This document shows positions 34,414 to 44,915 of a stretch of 64,000 nucleotides of DNA, piece after piece. The position numbers and the translations under genes were made by a program. Source of the stretch: Zygnema cylindricum (Eukaryota; Streptophyta; Zygnematophyceae; Zygnematales; Zygnemataceae); the NCBI GenBank assembly GCA_037447655.1, contig JBBHKE010001289.1, positions 383,188-447,187 of the forward strand, given 5' to 3'. The number at the start of each line of letters is the position of its first letter. The first letter of the stretch is position 1. The notes beneath the pieces are model-generated. The model saw only the letters and a list, made by a program, of their open reading frames with translations, was not told where the DNA came from and made no database searches.

Positions 34414-35388
34414 GGGCGTGTTCCCATGTGTTCAAGTAAGGGTTTTTTTCCGTCGTTTTCACAGAAAATGGGACTTCCAACGAGAAAATATTACGCCGTA
34501 CGAAAAATGGGCAAAAACACCAGTACATTTTGCGTCATCTTGGAACTTGAAAGGTACGGCAATTTGACGTTATTATCATCGCGACCCACTTCCAACTCAT
34601 CTTCACACTTGTAATGGAATCAAATTGCGATCTGATTTTAACAAAAATAACACCTTATCGACGAATAGAAAGCAGTTATTGCACGCGTGAAACGTCTTCG
34701 ATTTTTTTTTAACGAGGAGAAAACACGCTATTTTTTTACATGCTCGTCACGCGCATGTATTTACAAAAATGACAAGCATGTACGGAAAAAAAATCGTTGG
34801 GGTCTCGGACCTCCACTTTCATTCATGGGTCATATGCAAAAATTTACAACGTCCTTGTCTCTCCGCATATTTTTCATTCGACCGCTCCTCTTTCTCTCAT
34901 CTGTAAATGAAATGCAACAATAAAAGTATAAAATGAAAGATATATATATTTTTTCCTTTTTTATATATATTTTCGTCTCATTTTGATGGCATATCGAATG
35001 ATAAATGGTAAGAAAAAGAAATCTGGAAGCCATGGCGGAAAGTTTACGTGTTGATGACGTCATAAGATAGCATGACTTCGCAAGGTAGCATGACTTCACA
35101 ACGTCACAAAACCCTAAACATCTACAATGTCACAAAAAACTCGATATCTACACCCGTCGCCGTTTTTGTGGACGTCACTAATTTTAGGAAGTTTTGTAGT
35201 CGTCTACATTTCGTTTCATACTATCGTAGGCCGACGCATATTTTGTACACGTCTACAACTATCACATATTTGAAGTAATGAAGGCGCAAGTAATGATTGA
35301 CATAAGAACACTTTGAAAAGTACACTGTAAAATCTGCGCTAAAATCCAAAGTAATGTTTAAAAGTTTCGGTTACATGGGAACACGCCC
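34414..35388. mobile_element. PIF/Harbinger-like MITE H3
   Basis: It is 975 bp with ends GGGCGTGTTCCCATGTG and ACATGGGAACACGCCC. TTA lies on both sides (34411-34413 and 35389-35391). It shares long collinear blocks with H2, including TACGCCGTACGAAAAATGGG near the left end. Confidence 0.9.
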
Positions 35389-35391
35389 TTA

Positions 35392-35683
35392 GGTTTAAGA
35401 AGCTTGATCCTTGTCAACATTAGATGAGCTGTCCAGATCCGCGAGGGAGCGAACCAGAAACCAAGAAACTTACAGAGTGGCACCAATAGGATTAAGCCAC
35501 GTATGATTATGTACGCTTTTGAATCGCAAGACATTGGTCAATAGGACTTTAAGCTTCATTTTATGAGATCTACAGTAGTGAATTCTGTATCGGAGGCCAA
35601 CTCTTCGATACCCGATGGGGGGTTTTGGAAATGTACTTGGAACGCGATATGTTGCCGATTTTGTTTTTATTCGATGGTAATGC
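35392..35683. other. No feature recognised
   Basis: Spacer sequence between element H3 and the CAGAGGT-type hAT MITE. Confidence 0.4.
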
Positions 35684-35691
35684 GCTTAAGC

Positions 35692-36662
35692 CAGAGGTTG
35701 CAAAAGTCAAAATTTTACATAACCGAAATCGACCGTTTTTTTTTTTCAAAATCTGAGTAACTGACACCCGACCGGGTTATGTCACGCTCCAAAATGGTTA
35801 ACTGTTAACCGACCGGCGTTTACGAAAATAAAAATTAACCGAATCTTGATTTTTCGCGACTAACCGTGCCCGCCCGTAACCGAAAAAGTACAAAATTAAT
35901 CAATGTACGACAGAATATGCCAATAATTACGATTTGTCGCGTTCCCTAAGATTTGCGAAATGAATAGTGTTACTACCGTGTCAGATTTGCGACGCTTTGT
36001 CGCGTTCCCTAAGATTTTCGAAATGAATAGTGTACTACACCGCCAATCGCTATTAGTGTTGTGTACGCTAATCCCGTTCCGCTTTTTTTATTTTTTATTC
36101 TCAAATAGAATTATCCACACTATTTAAAATAAGCCCTAATTCCTAATTAGAGTAATCGATTTCTTCCAAAATTTCCAAATTCCCAATTAGCGTACACCAC
36201 GCTAAATAATAGTATACGCTAATCAAACGTACACGCTAATAGCGATTGGCGGTGTACCGTGTCAGATTTGCGACGCTTTGTCGCGTTCCCTAAGATTTTC
36301 GAAATGAATAGTGTACTACCGTGTCAGATTTGCGACGCTTTGTCGCGTTCCCTTTGATTTGCGAAATAAATAGCTTATTACAGTACCGTGTCAGATTTGC
36401 GACGCCAATCATGATGTCACGTACTTCCACGATGCCAAAGAGTACAAAGTACAAGAATGTTGGATTAAAGGGACAGTACAAAATTTTCTTTTTTTTTGGT
36501 TTTTTGGTTGACCGACCGTAACCGACCGTTTTTTTTCCCTGGTGAATCAACCGACCGTAACCGCCCGACCCCCAAAATTTGGCAACCGAATCCGTTCCGG
36601 ATCCGGCGCGGGCGGTCGGTTAACGGTCGGTCACGGATTCGGTTTACCGTTTGCGACCTCTG
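35692..36662. mobile_element. hAT MITE, CAGAGGTTGCAAA family
   Basis: It is 971 bp with TIRs CAGAGGTTGCAAA and GTTTGCGACCTCTG. The 8-bp duplication gcttaagc is perfect (35684-35691 and 36663-36670). Both arms are full of CCGACCGTAACCG-type motifs. The centre holds about four copies of a 60-bp tandem repeat (GTCAGATTTGCGACGCTTTG..), one junction of which carries a TA MITE. It is non-coding. Confidence 0.92.
36038..36254. mobile_element. TA MITE inserted in a tandem repeat
   Basis: It is 217 bp with ends CACCGCCAATCGCTATTAG and CTAATAGCGATTGGCGGTG. TA lies on each side (36036-36037 and 36255-36256). The neighbouring tandem copy reads GTGTACTACCGTG without interruption, so only TA was duplicated. 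Confidence 0.95.
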
Positions 36663-36670
36663 GCTTAAGC

Positions 36671-36794
36671 TTAAAGACAAAGGTCCACTAGTCGATACAT
36701 ATCGTCATACATAGAATTAGAATATTACTATTATTACTAATTATTATATGTCATTATTGTTATTATTATTATTCTTATTATTATTATTATAATA

Positions 36795-36829
<35 letters not shown>

Positions 36830-37785
36830 ATACTATAACTTCCTGTACAAGTTATAATATTGTCATCAAACGTTTTGGCCATACTTTTCTAGAGCCCATC
36901 AGTCGAGCAAATAGAAGAAACAAAACCTGAAGTTCTGATAAGAAGTTGCCTTATTGGGAATATCGTGAATACAATACATTGTAATCAACGTAAACTTATT
37001 TTTGTCCAATACAAGGACGGACATTCTATTGTGAACATCTTGAGAAATATGTAAAAAATAAGTTATATTATAAAATAATACAATAAATAAAAAATCCATC
37101 AATAAGTATCACTATATTATCTGCAATGTAGGTTGGGAAGGGCTCCGCATTCTTCACAAACTCCCTCGAGCCAAACCAACCTAGCAACATATCCAAATCA
37201 ATACTTTACAAATAAAAAAGATGTCCATAAAACAATAGCACATTTATCGATTTGTACTTTCCCGCAACATGTTGACATTCAGACTAACACAGCCAGTTAG
37301 AAGCAAAAAAAACCATAAAAATGTATACAATTATACATGATTATATTCACACATCAGCCGATAAATTCAAACAAAGACAAGTTAACTCGCACGGGGACGG
37401 ATATTTTTCCATTATTTTTCCACTATCAAAACTATACAACGGAAGTATTGTTCCATGTTTGAGCACACGTCATCATGTGGCCATCCCTTTAAAAGAGACT
37501 AACCCTAAATTTCTAAAAAACTATTATTCGTCAACGCACAAAAACTTATGTCGACTTAACTCTTAAAAACAAACATATACAAAATATAAGCTTACTTTAC
37601 TCTCCTTGCAATCCTAATTCTCCCATAACTCTTCCTACCACCAAGGAGCCCAACCGAATAAACTACAAACTTGTCATGTGACTCGTCCTATTAAGCAAAA
37701 AAACGACCTATTTAAACCTCGAGGATTGTCGTTAAATAAAGACCAATAAGAAACAACTTGATGTTGCCAAACTAAAGAATATACA
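36671..37785. other. Intergenic downstream of the methyltransferase gene
   Basis: An (ATT)n-like microsatellite lies at 36740-36830. The rest is AT-rich. On the minus strand it includes whatever 3' UTR the methyltransferase gene has. I see no other gene. Confidence 0.5.
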
Positions 37786-40700
37786 TTAAGTCTTTGTGGA
37801 TTCAGTAGAAACTAAGGATTCGTGAATGTACGCGAGTTCATAACATTGTAAACATAAATTGTCCTCTTCTGCGTGAAACAATCGGTACCCCAAATCTTCC
37901 ATAACTTTGAATAATTGGAAAGATTTAGTGAAAGAATCCAATCTGCATTCAACGCACAAAAAGACAAAAAATACTTTTAAGTCTTAAAAGTGTCCACTTG
38001 GAGCTTTCTGTAAAGAATAAAAAAAAAGAAAAAATAATAATAATGTTAATGAAAAAAAGCATTCGCTCCTAATCTATTCATAAAGACAAATTACATTTTG
38101 ATTTTAGTCACCATATTCGTTAAACATACGATAAATATTCGGAATATTGGATTAATATTCAAATATTAGAATCGAAATTTGAATACTAGCCATTTTAGCT
38201 CAAAACAATTTTTCTTTTCCAAGATTTAAACTGCAACCGATTCGCATGCATTTTGGGGCACAAACACACACAAAAAAAAAAAAAAAAACAATAAAACCAC
38301 GTTTCAACATCTTCACTTTCTTTTCTAATGTTTAAACCAGCTTTCAATTTATCCTCGTGAATAGACATTTCCGTATAAGGTCTGTACTGTACCATATGTA
38401 CTTACACAAGGTTGTACTGTCCTTCCGGTACGGATTAAAAAAAAATCATTGTACCAAAAAGGCAGCAAAAACAACCGCAGAAGTTGAGAACATGCAAAAA
38501 GTGTTAAACAGCCGTTTTTGTTTAAACATTGAACCCTTTAAACAGAAGACCAAACACTGCTGCCAACGGCTTCAACCAGAGAGGAAAGAGGAGAGAGGAG
38601 AGGAGAGGAGAGAGGAGAGAAGAGAGGAGGAGAGGAGAGGAGAGGAGNNNNNNNNNNNNNNNNNNNNNNNNNNNNNNNNNNNNNNNNNNNNNNNNNNNNN
38701 NNNNNNNNNNNNNNNNNNNNNNNNNNNNNNNNNNNNNNNNNNNNNNNNNNNNNNNNNNNNNNNNNNNNNNNNNNNNNNNNNNNNNNNNNNNNNNNNNNNN
38801 NNNNNNNNNNNNNNNNNNNNNNNNNNNNNNNNNNNNNNNNNNNNNNNNNNNNNNNNNNNNNNNNNNNNNNNNNNNNNNNNNNNNNNNNNNNNNNNNNNNN
38901 NNNNNNNNNNNNNNNNNNNNNNNNNNNNNNNNNNNNNNNNNNNNNNNNNNNNNNNNNNNNNNNNNNNNNNNNNNNNNNNNNNNNNNNNNNNNNNNNNNNN
39001 NNNNNNNNNNNNNNNNNNNNNNNNNNNNNNNNNNNNNNNNNNNNNNNNNNNNNNNNNNNNNNNNNNNNNNNNNNNNNNNNNNNNNNNNNNNNNNNNNNNN
39101 NNNNNNNNNNNNNNNNNNNNNNNNNNNNNNNNNNNNNNNNNNNNNNNNNNNNNNNNNNNNNNNNNNNNNNNNNNNNNNNNNNNNNNNNNNNNNNNNNNNN
39201 NNNNNNNNNNNNNNNNNNNNNNNNNNNNNNNNNNNNNNNNNNNNNNNNNNNNNNNNNNNNNNNNNNNNNNNNNNNNNNNNNNNNNNNNNNNNNNNNNNNN
39301 NNNNNNNNNNNNNNNNNNNNNNNNNNNNNNNNNNNNNNNNNNNNNNNNNNNNNNNNNNNNNNNNNNNNNNNNNNNNNNNNNNNNNNNNNNNNNNNNNNNN
39401 NNNNNNNNNNNNNNNNNNNNNNNNNNNNNNNNNNNNNNNNNNNNNNNNNNNNNNNNNNNNNNNNNNNNNNNNNNNNNNNNNNNNNNNNNNNNNNNNNNNN
39501 NNNNNNNNNNNNNNNNNNNNNNNNNNNNNNNNNNNNNNNNNNNNNNNNNNGACGTCAGAGATAGGGGAAATATACCGTAGGTTTGGTTAGTTGTTTTTCC
39601 ATGATACCTTCCCTTGTGAAGTCACTTTGGGGGGAGGGAGGGGGGGGAAGGGAGAGAAAGAGACTGAAAAAAAAACAGATAGGTGACAGTCTGACCGACT
39701 AAGTGCCCGATAAAAGCTGCCAGCAATATTGGGTTTAAAGGCCAAACAGAAAAAGTTTTAACGACAGAACCTAATTTTCATGTTTTAACCTTCGTTTAAA
39801 CAGCGGAGCAAAACTCTGTTGCCAGGAGCTTTTGACACAGTTTTCCATGAAAACGAAAATCTCTTTTTGCAGAGGTGTGTACGCACACAAAAAGGGTTGT
39901 TCCCAGAAAGAGGTTCATAGTACTTTTTCACTGAAGTGTTCCCTTCCATAGTACCTTTTTGTTGATTGGTTTGGATGCCATATAAAGGGGATAGAGACTG
40001 CAGAAGAGGGAGATCATAACCAAGAAGTCGACTTTTTATTATTTGAAAGAGAGAGAACTTCACATTTTTTTGTAATTTGCAACATAAACGTTTAAGTAAT
40101 TTGTCGTCCGCAAATATAAAATTTCCGCCTTCACAAAAATGGCGTTTTGGGAATTCCCGGGTAAGTTCGAAAAATGACATTCAAGGATTTTCCAATGTAA
40201 GATTTTTGAATTAAACCTTTACGGACGAATACTTTTGACGGATCTTCTTTAAGTTTGCTGAATATGAAAAGAAAGTATTCGAACAAATAAATATTCGAAT
40301 GCCGAATGTGGTGACTATGGTTCAATTCATTAATTCGATGCATGAAAAAAGAACAAAAAAAAAACACAAGAGATGACAAAAGAGTGACAAAAAGACGAAG
40401 AAAACATGACAAAAACATGGCAAAAAAAGGATAGTTGTGCAAATTGGATAAGAATATGGAAAGAAAGAAAGAAAGAGAGTACAAACCCGTGAATCTCCAT
40501 TTGTACTTGACCGAAAGGCGCCTTTTCTCGCCCAAAAGTACGAAAAATTTTGGACATGACTGCAACTTCACAACCTTCACAATCGATTTTAAAAATATCG
40601 ATGAAAGAATGTTTGTATTTTTTCATCATTTGTTGAACAGTCATGAAAGTCACGTTTCCACGAACTTTTGTCGAGAAAAACTTCTTTTCGTAGGAAGACT

Positions 40701-42576
40701 TGGGTAATGCCGAAAGACCAACATCATGAAAAAAAACATATGGGAGAGATTTCATTTTTTTCTTAAGGGAAAAGGAAAGTGTCGGATCAAAAACATGACT
40801 TTTGGCATGAAGTTTTTCATAAATCCCTTTTTCAAACGAGGTTTTGCCAGAAGAGCCAATACTGCAAAAAAAATAAAAAGTTCCCAAAAATGAATGAGAA
40901 GGAAAAATTTAGCGAATGCAAGATGGAATTAAGCAAAACTCAATGTTAAAAATTTAGATTTTAACATTCTCCCATACAGACAGATGTAAGCAAAAATCTA
41001 CGGTAGGACATGCAATGCTAATAATAACAAAATTCTGTAAACATCTTTCATTTGAGAAAGACAAAAACAAAGGAACTAACTGACAAAAAAAATAAAAAAA
41101 ATCACCTGTACACTATTGGTGGATTTTGGCGAAAAGTCGACTCGAGCAGGCAAACCCACTACAAAAACAACAAAAAACAGTGAAATCACCAAAAAAAATT
41201 GGATCGTGGAGGGTATAAAAAAATCAGCAATCGTCAACTATATTTGTCTTGCTTGAACTCTTAGATTTTACTTGATATTTCACGAAAGACTCTTAGTTTA
41301 TCCCTATTTACTTCAAAACACCTAGCTTTTCTTTTTCTTGGTCATGTACTACAAGTAGTGTTGTGAATCGGCAAGAAATTTATCGCGATAACATCGATAC
41401 CGATAGTTATCGGTTATCGAACGGTCAGGGTTCCCGATATATCCCTCCGCGACCAACAAATTCCTTATCGGCGATAAGTGGAAAAAATATAGTACGCTAT
41501 ATAATAGTACTTTATAATATACTGTCTTATATATTTCACTGTATATAGCCTGGCATGCCACGTGTAACAATCTGTTCCGTACGCTGTGTAACGGAATAAC
41601 GGCGGTTTAGTACGACGGAATAAACCGTACAGTTGTACGGTGCGAACCGTACAATTATCGCCGATAGTTATCGGTAACGATGTTATCGCGATAAAAAACC
41701 GATATTATCAGTTTTTTATCAGCGATAACACCGGTGTCGATATATCGTGCCAATATATCGATTATCGGCAAGCCAAAAAAAGGTACATATCGATTATCGG
41801 CAAAACCCTGCCGATACAAAACACTAACTACAAGTACAAATTTCCTATCTGTCACAGTTTTAACGTCCTTGAAATGACCTGCCTTTCTCTATATCACCCT
41901 CTCTCCCTCTCTCCCTCTCTCCCTTCTCCCCCTCCCTCTCTCTTTTCTTGTCTTTCCCTCTTTCACTCACTTACCTTTCCACTCTATTCCTCTATCTAAA
42001 AAAAAAAAAAAAAGCATAGGAAGTTGCACGACAAAAAATGATATTTTGGGCCTAAAATACACTCTCTTTTTGGGTAATTTTTATTTTAATCACTTGTTAC
42101 AAACCAAAGTTTTCGGTTTTGCGTGAACAATCTCTTCATGAAATTTCACGAACCTAAAATTTAAAATTCAAAAGTCCAAAATTGAGAAGCCCCAACAGCG
42201 GAACCCAACAAACAAAACTCAAGACCATGGCTTCAAAAAAAACCGATTCCAAAAACTGGAACCGATCCAAAAACGAAAAATCTAATTTCCTTACTAAAAG
42301 ACAAAATAACCCACTGTCCCCCTCTCCCCTCCCCCCTTTACGCACCTTTCCACCTTTCGACCAATCTCCACGATAACTTTGACGAGGACATGGATAGGTT
42401 GGAACCAAATAAAAGTCTTTGAGGGCTCTCATTTCTGACTTACTTTGCTTCCTTGGTTTCTTGTAACTTTCTCCAATTTTGACCAAAGACGGCCACAAAA
42501 TGCTTCTCGACTCGATATTTTCCTGTCTTCCACGCGATTCAAAACGACAACATTCAGGACTCTCAATGAATAAGTT
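37786..42576 (-). CDS. METTL24-like SAM-dependent methyltransferase gene, four exons
   Basis: Exons on the minus strand: A from about 42576 at most to 42346; B 41158-41106 (53 nt); C 40861-40487 (375 nt); D 37942-37786 with stop TAA. Splice sites are AAG|GTGCGT, TTGTAG|TGG, ACAG|GTGATT, TTGCAG|T, CACGG|GTTTGT and ATGCAG|A, and phases match at all three joins. Exon A ends YPCPRQSYRGDWSKGGK. Exon B begins WVCLLES and ends PPIVY, and the motif I region SIGSSGKTSFE spans B/C. C continues with HVFDPT, FIDIFKIDCEGCE and GQVQMEIH. D gives LGYRLFHAEEDN and ELAYIH. This order is typical of METTL24-type proteins (Methyltransf_21/22-like). About 270 residues are recovered. The true start and upstream exons were not found. 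Substrate is unknown. No stop or frameshift was seen. Confidence 0.82.
38195..38647. repeat. Intron sequence ending in a GAGAGGAGA tract
   Basis: This lies in the third intron of the methyltransferase gene (37943-40486). A purine repeat at 38580-38647 runs into the assembly gap, which probably failed because of this repeat. Confidence 0.6.
38648..39550. other. Assembly gap (903 N)
   Basis: A run of N inside the third intron of the methyltransferase gene. Its real length is unknown. Confidence 0.98.
41356..41826. mobile_element. hAT MITE rich in CGATA, in a methyltransferase intron
   Basis: It is 471 bp, begins TAGTGTTGTGAATCGGCA and ends TGCCGATACAAAACACTA. The 8-bp duplication actacaag is perfect (41348-41355 and 41827-41834). 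The body is dominated by TTATCGCGATAA and CGATA palindromes. It lies in the first recovered intron (41159-42345). Confidence 0.9.
41878..41990. repeat. Pyrimidine tract (CTCTCC)n
   Basis: Low-complexity CTCTCCCT repeat within the methyltransferase intron. The proteins it could encode are compositional artefacts. Confidence 0.9.
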
Positions 42577-42719
42577 TTACATTATCCCATGGGAATGCAG
42601 GGAATTTGTCGGGATTTACTCTTTAACATTCAATATTCGAAAATAAAGAATGGAAATAAGGCATGGAAATAAGGCCGGTGAACTATTGAAATAAGCAATG
42701 GTAATTTTACATTGGCCAC

Positions 42720-43110
42720 TAAAAATTGAACCATGGATACAAACATCGTTGGACATTGGATATCAGATGATAGATATAGGATGAGACACTTAAGAATTGA
42801 CATAGAAAAATGAGTTTTTTTTTTTTTTTTTCATTAGAAAATGAGCACCAAAACATTAGAACATTGAGGACCGAAATTGGGCAATGGGACATTGAACAAC
42901 AAACTTGAATATTTAAAATTAAACATTGAGCATTGGAAATTTGACCAATGAAATTCGGAAACCGGACATTGAACAAGAAACAATGAACATTGGACACTAG
43001 AATTAGGAAATTGAACATTTGGGAACTGCAAATTGGACATTGAAATTGGATGTCAGAAATGCAATTTCAAACATTGGACATTGGACATTAAACACTAGGA
43101 ACTGGAAAAT
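42720..43110. repeat. Degenerate ACATTGGACATTGA repeat array
   Basis: Many imperfect copies of GGACATTGAA/AACATTGG spaced 10-40 bp. A very similar array lies at 26460-26720. Both arrays adjoin a purine or pyrimidine tract. Confidence 0.7.
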
Positions 43111-43116
43111 GGAGCA

Positions 43117-43272
43117 TCAAGGGGAGGGAGAGGGGGAGGGAGAGGGAGAGGGAGAGGGAGAGGGAGAGGGAGAGGGAGAGGGAGAGGGAGAGGGAGAGGG
43201 AGAGGGAGAGGGAGAGGGAGAGGGAGAGGGAGAGGAAGAGGGAGAGGGAGAGGGGGAGGGGGAGGGGAAGGG
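43117..43272. repeat. (GGGAGA)n array
   Basis: About 25 near-perfect GGGAGA units. The strand could form G-quadruplex or purine triplex structures. Confidence 0.95.
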
Positions 43273-43600
43273 ATACATTAAATAACAGACAATAGTCACC
43301 AAAAAATAGGCATTTCAAATCAGAGACTGGGTTAATCACAAGAATCCATGGAGTGATTACATCCCCCAATACACAAACAGAAAGACATTTAAATATACAT
43401 CCCACACGTGTGAAACTCACTTCCTATTGGCCCACCTTGTACAATTGATCCGCTACACGCATCACCTCCTCCATTCTCTTTCTCATCACCTCCTCCTCCC
43501 CTCCTCGCCCCTCCTTCCCCTCCCTATCCCCTTCACTTCCCTTGTCACCCTGCCTCTCGCCTATAACTCTACCCTTCCCTTCCTCTCCCTCCCATTCTCC

Positions 43601-43602
<2 letters not shown>

Positions 43603-43646
<44 letters not shown>
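43603..43646. repeat. Long poly-C run
   Basis: Over 40 consecutive C. Its length may be an assembly estimate. Confidence 0.9.
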
Positions 43647-43699
43647 TTCTACGGACCTGTCCGAACCCACTATCCTCTTCACATCTGTATCTAAAACAA

Positions 43700-43797
43700 T
43701 TTCCGTGCGAGATTTTTCCGTGCGAGATTTTTCCGTGCGAGATGTTTCCGTACGAAATGTTTCCGTACGAAATGTTTCCGTACGAGATTTCGTGCAT
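43700..43797 (+). repeat. 15-bp tandem repeat TTCCGTGCGAGATTT
   Basis: Six adjoining units with small changes (TTCCGTACGAAATGT). The unit length is a multiple of three, so it reads FSVRD/VSVRN in frame, but no gene is recognised around it. Confidence 0.85.
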
Positions 43798-44599
43798 CTT
43801 TCGGAAGCGTTTGGATTCGCAAATGTGCTTGGATCAGTGGAGAGAATGAGCGCTAAAAGACAAATTAGAGCTATAAGGAAGACGGGGAGAGAGAAGGAGG
43901 GAAACTGAAAGCAGAAATAGTTAGACATTTTGCGGGGAGGGAGAAGGAGAGAGGGGAAGAGAGAAGGGGTAGAGGGAGAGGGAGAAGGGGTAGAGGGAGA
44001 GGGAGAGAGAGGAGAGATGAGAAGAGGGAGAGAGAGCCTCTAGGTTTTTATAGGAAAACGAGTCCTTCCTAACGATTGTCTATTTTAGTATTTTAATTGC
44101 AAAACGATATATCTTGGCGTTGACGAACTGTACTGTAGTATCGACGTTCACATAGTCAGAAGTACAATATAGTGTCGTGTATCGGTGAATTTCGTATCGC
44201 GATATTTCGATAATCGATATTTTTGGTGTGGAACGGCAGGCGAGTGGTGACGAATAAGCTGTTATTGCCGATAAACTTGTTTATGTATAGTACACTGACT
44301 AGTGACAACACTCTTACTATAATAGTATAATACTATAAAAGAGTATTATACTATGTCCATATTATATAGTGTGCACGTTAGCTGTACATGGTTATAACTA
44401 ATGTACGGAACTCCAGTTCGGACTGCGCAGCACCTCCGTACAATAAAGTCGCTGAGGACCAAAAGGAAGAAAGAATATTGCAAAACTTGCGATGGAAAAC
44501 CCTTCTGGGACAAAAGTGGTTATATAAAACAAGAAAACAAGTACAGGATTCTTTACTTTAATAATAAGTCCAAATTGTAGCAGGAAAAGTACAAAACAA
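43798..44599. other. Intergenic with purine tract
   Basis: A GGGAGAGG-type tract lies at 43940-44030. A CGATA-rich patch (TAGTGTCGTGTATCGG at about 44170) resembles the start of the 41356 MITE, but no matching end or duplication was found. No gene is recognised. Confidence 0.5.
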
Positions 44600-44607
44600 T
44601 TTCTGAC

Positions 44608-44915
44608 CATAGATGTCCCGTGCGCATATTACGCACGGTATAAACTAACGAATACTACGTACGGTACGCATCAAGCGATGTGGAAAAGTTAATAAAATGC
44701 GTGATCTACAATGCACTCGTACATTTACGTACAATTTTCTTACAATACTGTTAATTTTCCGTACTTTCAAAATTTTCTAAGGATTTCCATAGGGTTAGTT
44801 TCCGTACGTTTCTGTACATGTCCGTACAATGAAATATACACCAAAGGTATGAAATCGACAAAACATATGTAATTTTCGTAAAAAAAATGAAATCCGTACG
44901 AATTGGACATCAACG
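44608..44915. mobile_element. Short hAT MITE of the B family
   Basis: It is 308 bp, begins CATAGATGTCCCGTGCGC and ends CGAATTGGACATCAACG. The 8-bp duplication tttctgac is perfect (44600-44607 and 44916-44923). The ends match element B, but most of the interior is missing. Confidence 0.92.

Noticed and set aside
35960-36410. Regularly spaced 60-bp repeats, considered as a CRISPR-like array
   Set aside because: The units adjoin without unique spacers, one junction is explained by a TA MITE, and the genome is eukaryotic.
38357-39590. Very long open frames across the N run
   Set aside because: They exist only because unknown bases carry no stop codons. The flanking sequence is a purine repeat.
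40131-40486. Extension of the methyltransferase frame past exon C
   Set aside because: The extension is T-rich intron sequence. The phase-matched exon D at 37942 carries the expected family C-terminus instead.
43019-43420. Frames of repeated EG, SLSL or SP residues
   Set aside because: They are translations of the (GGGAGA)n array in different frames, not protein families.
43561-43928. Poly-glycine/poly-proline frames
   Set aside because: Produced by the poly-C run. No start context or family resemblance.
44167-44312. Second copy of the CGATA-rich hAT MITE
   Set aside because: The start resembles that family, but the possible right end and flanks give no 8-bp duplication.
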